Below are positions 37,579 through 42,049 of a stretch of 42,049 bases of DNA, piece after piece. The position numbers and the translations under genes are program-made. This DNA comes from a virus: the IMG/VR virus record IMGVR_UViG_3300048573_000410, positions 1-42,049 of that record. One strand, 5' to 3'. Positions within the stretch are counted from its first letter, which is position 1. The number at the start of each line of letters is the position of its first letter. The notes under the pieces were generated by a model. That model was given only the letters and a program-made list of their open reading frames with translations. It did no database searches and had not been told where the DNA came from.

Positions 37579-38251
37579 GTTAAGTCAATACATAAAAGAT
37601 GGTGGTTCAGTTAAAAAAGGAATCGAATTGGTCTGTCAACACGGAACACCTGCCGAAATTGCTTCATTAAAATATCTTCAATCTAAAGCATTTGTATCAC
37701 AAGCTGATAAAACTGCCATAATAAAGATTTTGAAGCAATATTTTGTTTCTGAAAACATCATTGATGAACCAAAAACTATAAACGAAACAGTACATATCAA
37801 GGAATATGTAAAATCAGAAGTTAAAATACAGGATGAGCCAGCTATAATTTTGAAGCTGCGAAAAGAGCAAAGAGAATTGAGAGATGAAAGACGAAGTATT
37901 CATATGACCCTTGAAGAAACTGAGGAATCACAATCAAGAACCATGAAGGCACGGCGCATCAGAGAGCTAACCAAGCGAATTGATAGGATTTTTGAACAAT
38001 TAGATGGTTATGATGAAGACGGAACATTGCCCATTGAAAGCATTTTAAACAACTCTGAGAACCCTATTTTGGATACTGTTGAGTTGATGACTAAGAAAAA
38101 ATATCTTTCAGAAAGGGTGTGCAGATTAAATGGATTATTGAAAGAAGATACTTTAGGTCAAAACAAAATAAAACGCTATACAGATGAGCTGGCCATTAAA
38201 AAAGCTGAACTCTTAGAAGTTGATGAAAAAATAAAATCCCTAAAAAAATAA
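37562..38251 (+). CDS. Hypothetical coiled-coil protein before terminase
   Basis: A 229-residue protein, not recognised. No ATG start is near; TTG at 37562 or GTG at 37571 would serve. The C-terminal 140 residues are strongly charged and coiled-coil (LKLRKEQRELRDERRSIHMTLEETEESQ, MTKKKYLSERVCRLNGLLKEDTL). The N-terminus has a helical part VKKGIELVCQHGTPAEIASLKYLQSKAF. It overlaps the ART-like gene by up to 17 bases and ends four bases before the small terminase, so it may take part in packaging or be an accessory. Confidence 0.6.
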   Translation: MRDVDRLSQYIKDGGSVKKGIELVCQHGTPAEIASLKYLQSKAFVSQADKTAIIKILKQYFVSENIIDEPKTINETVHIKEYVKSEVKIQDEPAIILKLRKEQRELRDERRSIHMTLEETEESQSRTMKARRIRELTKRIDRIFEQLDGYDEDGTLPIESILNNSENPILDTVELMTKKKYLSERVCRLNGLLKEDTLGQNKIKRYTDELAIKKAELLEVDEKIKSLKK

Positions 38252-38255
38252 TACA

Positions 38256-38936
38256 ATGTCTGATTTACCCCAAAAACTTCAAAAAACAAATAGGCAAACT
38301 GCATTACTCGCCCTTAAAGAAAATCGCAATGCCGAACACGCCCTGGAATCATATTGGCGAGGCGATTTAGAAAAATCCGATTTGACCGATAAAGAATTGA
38401 GAATGTTACGTCGCTATCAATGGCTCATGTCTCATTTAAATGACCTAAAAGGTGTCAAATATGACAGAGGTAAGGTGATTGAAGCTCACATGAAATTTAA
38501 CAACGTTGAAATTGCGACCGCAAACAGAGATTTGGCATTAGTCAGCAAACACCGTCAAAGATTGATGCAAGCAGATGTCGTATTTATCGAAAGCTATTTG
38601 ATTGAAGAAATTTACGAAGCTATCTCTTATGCTAAAACAGGAGAAAGACCAGAGCAAGGGGCAGCAGCCGTTGCGAGACTTGCCGCAGCTGCAGAGAAAA
38701 TCCTATCAAAATATCAAGACACGGGGGGCGGTTTTGATGCTTCAAAAATGGAACAGCACATTAATATTTTGATTGCTGATCCTCTTACCAATCATATTTT
38801 GAAAGAAATGATTGCTCAAAATGTATCGGTCAATAAGCATAACATGAACTTAGATGAAATATTAGCCCTTGAAAAACAATTTAAAGCGGAGGCAGATGCC
38901 CAAAAAACCGAAGACATAGACCATGAAGAAATCTGA
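38256..38936 (+). CDS. terS: Small terminase subunit
   Basis: A 226-residue helical protein ahead of the large terminase, which it overlaps by 14 bases. Small subunits recognise pac or cos and regulate the motor. The N-terminal half (NRQTALLALKENRNAEHALESYWRGDLEKSDLTDKELRMLRRYQWLMSHL) could hold a HTH-type segment followed by long helices for oligomerisation. The tail is acidic (EADAQKTEDIDHEEI). Assignment rests mainly on position and size; the sequence is too diverged to show a family motif. Confidence 0.6.
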   Translation: MSDLPQKLQKTNRQTALLALKENRNAEHALESYWRGDLEKSDLTDKELRMLRRYQWLMSHLNDLKGVKYDRGKVIEAHMKFNNVEIATANRDLALVSKHRQRLMQADVVFIESYLIEEIYEAISYAKTGERPEQGAAAVARLAAAAEKILSKYQDTGGGFDASKMEQHINILIADPLTNHILKEMIAQNVSVNKHNMNLDEILALEKQFKAEADAQKTEDIDHEEI

Positions 38937-40524
38937 TGTAGATTTACTGAAGGGGGAAATTGAAAGAATCAATAATAAGGGTAGTCAAGATTTTCAAAGT
39001 TTGATGCGACAAGTAGGCAAAAAAAGTAGAACGTTGGTTCGAAATGCTGCCCAAGTTGTTGCTTATAACTCACTTTTCAATTGCTTAAATCTGATATGGG
39101 TTTGGGCTCGTGGAGTGGGCAAAACAACTGAAATTGCTGATTTTTTAGGCGTTTTAGTGCATGATATGCCCCGTGGTGTTACAAACATCATTGTACCAAG
39201 TTATGCGAAATTTTTGAAGGAAATGCTACCTTCTTTACGCTTATCGCTTGAGAAATTGGGATACTTTGAAGGATTACATTTTTTTATAGGTAGGCGACCA
39301 CCTAAAAACTGGAACTGGCCAACACCTTATATGCAGCCCGATGATTATACTCATATCATTTATTGGTACACGGGGCATATTAATCAAATCATAAGTCAAG
39401 ACGTAAAAGGTTCGGGTCGAGCATTAAGTGTTGATGCAGAAATTAGAGATGAAGCGGCAATGCTCAATAAAGCTGTTTTAGATGAAACATCAGCTGCAAC
39501 ACTGAGGGGGTCAAATGTCAAAGAATTTAGGCATAAAAGAACATTTGGTTTAAGTTTAACGGCTACGTCTATGCCATTAACGCTTTCTGGTCAATGGGTT
39601 TTAGAAATGGAACAATTGGCTTTAGAATCGCCAAAATTGTTTAATTTTTCAATGTTTAATGTGGGTGTCAATCTACGTAACCTCATGTCGGGTTATGTAG
39701 AAAACGCATGGAAAAAGGCGTTGTTTGAGTGGATTTTTAAAGCTGAATACCTCAATGAAATACCCAATTTAGTATTAGGCGCCTTCTATTCATTATTGCG
39801 TGAAGATAGACACGGTTACATTCCTATTTTAAATGATTATAGAAGTTATGAAGATTGTCGGTATGATTATGGTCCTGATAACTTAAAATCTAACATACCC
39901 CTAATTTTGGGGATTGACTGGGGCGCACGCATCAACTGTATGACTGTTAATCAACTTTCTGATGAAAAGGAAGGTCGTGTTTTAAGAGCCTTGAACGAGT
40001 TTCACGCCCTGGGCGATGATTCTGAAATTCAGAGCGACATGGTGGCAAAGTTCATAGAATATTATTCTATTTTTCCCACTAAAAGGGTAATATTATTTTA
40101 TGACAGAACAGGAAATAATAAGACAGGAAACACACGAGAAACACGGGCCCAAGAAATGGAAACACAATTGATTAAAGCAGGTTGGAAAGTTGAAAGAGGT
40201 TCAAAAGGCGGGTCAAATCCTTTTAAATATTTAGTACGCAGTCTTTGGGAGGTTATGTTAAAAGAGGATGATTATAGAATACCAAAATTTAGAATCAATC
40301 TTTTAAAATGTAGAAATCTTTTAATCTCAATGCAAAACACCCAAACAAAGGAAACAAAAGACAAACAAGTAACTAAAAACAAAAGTAGTGAACGGGCAAA
40401 TAGTAACATACATCCGACACACGCTACCGATTTTTCAGACGCACAAGACCAAGTAGTAACAGGAATTTGTGGAGATGAATATAAATTAGGCTCAATACTT
40501 TTACCAAAAATGAAAACTACATAA
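38923..40524 (+). CDS. terL: Large terminase subunit
   Basis: A 533-residue packaging motor with an N-terminal ATPase and C-terminal nuclease. Walker A is ARGVGKTT at 62-69 (Lys67). A Walker B-like strand is ALSVDAEIRDEA at about 167-178. The coupling region is LSLTATSMPL near 210-219. The RNase H-type nuclease carries Asp332 in LGIDWGAR, Asp394 in FYDRTG and Asp503/Asp506 in ATDFSDAQD. Length is typical. It overlaps the small subunit, and an exact ten-base dispersed repeat (39501-39510) is read as LRGS. It is followed by a 27-base perfect palindrome. Confidence 0.93.
   Translation: MKKSDVDLLKGEIERINNKGSQDFQSLMRQVGKKSRTLVRNAAQVVAYNSLFNCLNLIWVWARGVGKTTEIADFLGVLVHDMPRGVTNIIVPSYAKFLKEMLPSLRLSLEKLGYFEGLHFFIGRRPPKNWNWPTPYMQPDDYTHIIYWYTGHINQIISQDVKGSGRALSVDAEIRDEAAMLNKAVLDETSAATLRGSNVKEFRHKRTFGLSLTATSMPLTLSGQWVLEMEQLALESPKLFNFSMFNVGVNLRNLMSGYVENAWKKALFEWIFKAEYLNEIPNLVLGAFYSLLREDRHGYIPILNDYRSYEDCRYDYGPDNLKSNIPLILGIDWGARINCMTVNQLSDEKEGRVLRALNEFHALGDDSEIQSDMVAKFIEYYSIFPTKRVILFYDRTGNNKTGNTRETRAQEMETQLIKAGWKVERGSKGGSNPFKYLVRSLWEVMLKEDDYRIPKFRINLLKCRNLLISMQNTQTKETKDKQVTKNKSSERANSNIHPTHATDFSDAQDQVVTGICGDEYKLGSILLPKMKTT
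39501..39510 (+). repeat. Dispersed repeat ACTGAGGGGG
   Basis: Exact ten-base copy inside the large terminase gene, read as TLRGS. Confidence 0.85.
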
Positions 40525-40547
40525 ATCATTGATTATCAATGATTTAT
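40521..40547. repeat. 27-base perfect palindrome after terL
   Basis: Arms of 13 bases (ATAAATCATTGAT) around one central T. It includes the terL stop codon. Its inner part (ATTGATTATCAAT) is related to palindromes near the integrase and at the left end of the window. It could bind a dimeric protein; a hairpin would be AT-rich. Confidence 0.6.
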
Positions 40548-40562
40548 CTAAGTTTTTCATTA

Positions 40563-40611
40563 AAAAATAAGGCTTTTTTGTTGCAATTGCGACGAAAAAG
40601 CCTTATTTTTA
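40563..40611 (+). terminator. Strong bidirectional terminator after terL
   Basis: AAAAATAAGGCTTTTT pairs with AAAAAGCCTTATTTTT, and the loop region GTTGCAATTGCGAC is itself nearly palindromic. T-runs on both sides. It separates the packaging operon from the antirestriction cassette. Confidence 0.85.
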
Positions 40612-40655
40612 TGTATTATTTTAAAATAGATTCAATAATTTAAATTCAATTAATC

Positions 40656-40991
40656 ATGTCAAATCTTACTACAACTCGCAGAGCCGAGTTAAAACAACTG
40701 TCCAATCAATTGCAGCCAATGGCAAAAGAAAACCAATCAACAATTAATGCAACTCTAATTTTCCATTATGCCACTATTGAGGGGGTCACATCACAAGATT
40801 TTAAAACTTATGATGAATGGCAAAAGTTAGGTTTTTCCATTAATAAAGGTGAAAAAGCCTTTTCAATATGGGATAAAAGAAAGAAAATAACAATAAATTT
40901 GGAAGATAGCCTAATCGCTGGCGAACCCGAAGTTATTGAGTTTTCGCCTATGAAATACCTATTTCATGTCAAACAAGTGTCTAAAAAATAA
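40656..40991 (+). CDS. ArdC N-terminal domain-like protein
   Basis: A 111-residue protein matching the N-terminal ssDNA-binding domain of ArdC: HYATIEGVTSQDFKTYDEWQKLGFSINKGEKAFSIWDKRKK, where TYDEWxKLGxxxxKGEKAFxIW is the family signature. The ArdC protease domain is missing, so this is the binding domain alone. In phages and plasmids such proteins protect entering single-stranded DNA. It starts 46 bases past the terminator and lies 29 bases before ardA. A near match to the dispersed repeat (ATTGAGGGGG, 40776-40785) encodes IEGV. Confidence 0.8.
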   Translation: MSNLTTTRRAELKQLSNQLQPMAKENQSTINATLIFHYATIEGVTSQDFKTYDEWQKLGFSINKGEKAFSIWDKRKKITINLEDSLIAGEPEVIEFSPMKYLFHVKQVSKK

Positions 40992-41020
40992 TTATTTATC
41001 ATTCTAAATCTTATTTAAAA

Positions 41021-41551
41021 ATGGAAGCTAAAATTTATGTGGGTACTTATGGCAAGTACAACGCAGGTAATCTCTTTGGTAAATGGTTAGATTTAACTAA
41101 TTATTCAGATAAATCAACATTTGTTAAAGCATGTAAGAAGTTACATAAAGGGGAACATGACCCCGAATTAATGTATCAAGATTATGAAGGCATTTTACAT
41201 CAAATGCCTAAATGTTGGATAGGTGAAAGCCATGTTTCAGACATCGTATTTGAGTTTATAGAAGCCTATAAAGACGACGACGAAAAAGGAGAGGCACTTT
41301 TAAACTGGATGAGTCACACAGGATACACTGGCGATTTTGATTATTTGCAAAGTGTATTTGAAGAAGCCTATGTAGGTAAGTATGACAATGAAATAGCCTA
41401 TGCGGAATATTTAGCTGAGGAAAGCGGTTGGTTTGATGCCTTAGAAAAAGCAGGAATAAACGCCGCTTATTTTGATGAAGAAGCCTACGCACGTGATTTA
41501 TTTATGAGTGACTACTTCTATTCTGATAGTGTAGTGTATAGGAACATTTAA
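41021..41551 (+). CDS. ardA: Antirestriction protein ArdA
   Basis: A 176-residue acidic protein of the ArdA family, which mimics bent DNA and blocks type I restriction-modification enzymes. Family-type segments: IYVGTYGKYNAGNLFGKWLDL at 5-25, DPELMYQDYEGI near 49-60, EAYVGKYDNEIAYAEYLAEESG near 116-137 and YFDEEAYARDLFMSDYFY near 152-169. Length is typical. The many Asp and Glu residues agree with DNA mimicry. It is in one unit with the ArdC-N and RadC-like genes. Confidence 0.88.
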   Translation: MEAKIYVGTYGKYNAGNLFGKWLDLTNYSDKSTFVKACKKLHKGEHDPELMYQDYEGILHQMPKCWIGESHVSDIVFEFIEAYKDDDEKGEALLNWMSHTGYTGDFDYLQSVFEEAYVGKYDNEIAYAEYLAEESGWFDALEKAGINAAYFDEEAYARDLFMSDYFYSDSVVYRNI

Positions 41552-41573
41552 CTAATCATTAAAAATCAAAGCA

Positions 41574-42014
41574 ATGCAACATATCATATCTGAAATAGAA
41601 ATTATTTACAAGCCTAACCGCTTTTCAAAAGAGATTTTAAAAACTGTTGGGAGTGTTGTTGACATTCTTCGTATGTTTTGGAATCCTAACACTTTAGAAT
41701 ATTATGAAGAATTTAAAGTGATATATTTGGATAGGGGGAATCATATATTAGGAATCTTAACCGTTAGCAAAGGCGCACTCAATGGGGTTTTAGTTGATGT
41801 GAGAGTAATATTTCAAGGAGCATTAAAAGCAAATGCTCATAGTATTATTGTTAGTCATAACCATCCATCAGGCAACGCACAACCAAGCCAAGAAGATTTT
41901 GCGATAACTAAACAAATAAAAGCGGCTGGCGAAGTCCTAAATATAAAACTACTCGACCATATCATTTTAACCTATGATAACTATTTATCATTTTTGAGTG
42001 AGGGGTATCTTTAA
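41574..42014 (+). CDS. radC: RadC-like JAB/MPN domain protein
   Basis: A 146-residue protein of the RadC group. The JAMM metal motif is intact: His95 and His97 in SHNHPSG, Asp108 in SQEDF, with Glu46 in YYEEF as a likely fourth residue. The usual helix-hairpin-helix N-terminus of full-length RadC is absent, as in the short copies in mobile elements. Its biochemical role is unsettled; such genes commonly accompany antirestriction genes. The last codons hold a degenerate repeat copy (AGTGAGGGG). Confidence 0.88.
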   Translation: MQHIISEIEIIYKPNRFSKEILKTVGSVVDILRMFWNPNTLEYYEEFKVIYLDRGNHILGILTVSKGALNGVLVDVRVIFQGALKANAHSIIVSHNHPSGNAQPSQEDFAITKQIKAAGEVLNIKLLDHIILTYDNYLSFLSEGYL

Positions 42015-42024
42015 AAATTATGTG

Positions 42025-42038
42025 GGGGCGAAAGCCCC
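42025..42038 (+). terminator. GNRA-loop hairpin at right edge
   Basis: GGGGC-GAAA-GCCCC, a stable stem capped by a GAAA tetraloop, 11 bases after the radC-like stop. There is no T-run, so it may be a terminator cut off by the window edge or an mRNA-stabilising hairpin. Confidence 0.5.
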
Positions 42039-42049
42039 TGCATATATCC

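Noticed and set aside
1-42049. attL/attR direct repeats at the window ends
   Set aside because: I see no matching direct repeat at both edges and no host gene, so prophage borders cannot be called.

Overview
The window reads as an essentially complete (or circularly permuted) temperate siphophage-type genome from a Bacteroidota host, probably Cytophagia-like. Evidence for the host group: promoters fit the Bacteroidota -7 consensus TAnnTTTG, Shine-Dalgarno sequences are largely absent, and signal peptides end in ...AQ. Evidence for a phage: an integrase and a repressor, both terminase subunits, portal, head protease/scaffold, capsid, tail tube, tape measure, tail tip, spike and fibre genes, an endolysin, holins and a spanin. 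No host housekeeping gene was seen. Most early genes have no recognisable function.

Layout. (1) 178-10.1 kb, leftward: head, neck, tail-tube and endolysin genes. (2) 10.2-11.5 kb, leftward: two holin-like genes and a unimolecular spanin. (3) 11.6-21.1 kb, leftward: a long early operon of small, often ATGA-overlapping genes, a DNA-binding/coiled-coil/membrane protein with a DNA-level repeat array, a large putative replication protein, a tRNA-Phe-like gene and a 0.53 kb structured non-coding segment. (4) 21.2-23.6 kb, rightward: HTH repressor, tyrosine integrase and two moron-like genes. The lysogeny switch lies at 21.11-21.24 kb with palindromic operators. (5) 23.7-33.3 kb, leftward: tail-tip proteins and a spike/fibre cassette in which four consecutive proteins carry Sec signal peptides. 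(6) 33.4-42.0 kb, rightward: tape measure, a small peptide, an ADP-ribosyltransferase-like protein, terminase subunits, then an ArdC-N/ArdA/RadC antirestriction-type cassette.

Two genome-wide DNA signals stand out. First, seven promoters on both strands share TGTCCTTT, exactly 20 bp, then an nAnnTTTG-like -7 box (one copy ends TTCG). In five of them the start codon is only 4-5 nt past the -7 box, so the mRNAs should be leaderless; the other two have 34-39 nt leaders with a CCCCAA motif. They would tie the strand-switched lysis, head, tail and packaging genes into one late regulon. Second, the 9-10-mer ACTGAGGGG(G) occurs 20 times exactly, plus several near matches, in coding sequence (several reading frames, both strands), in promoter spacers and inside terminator hairpins. 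Neither signal is explained by the encoded proteins.
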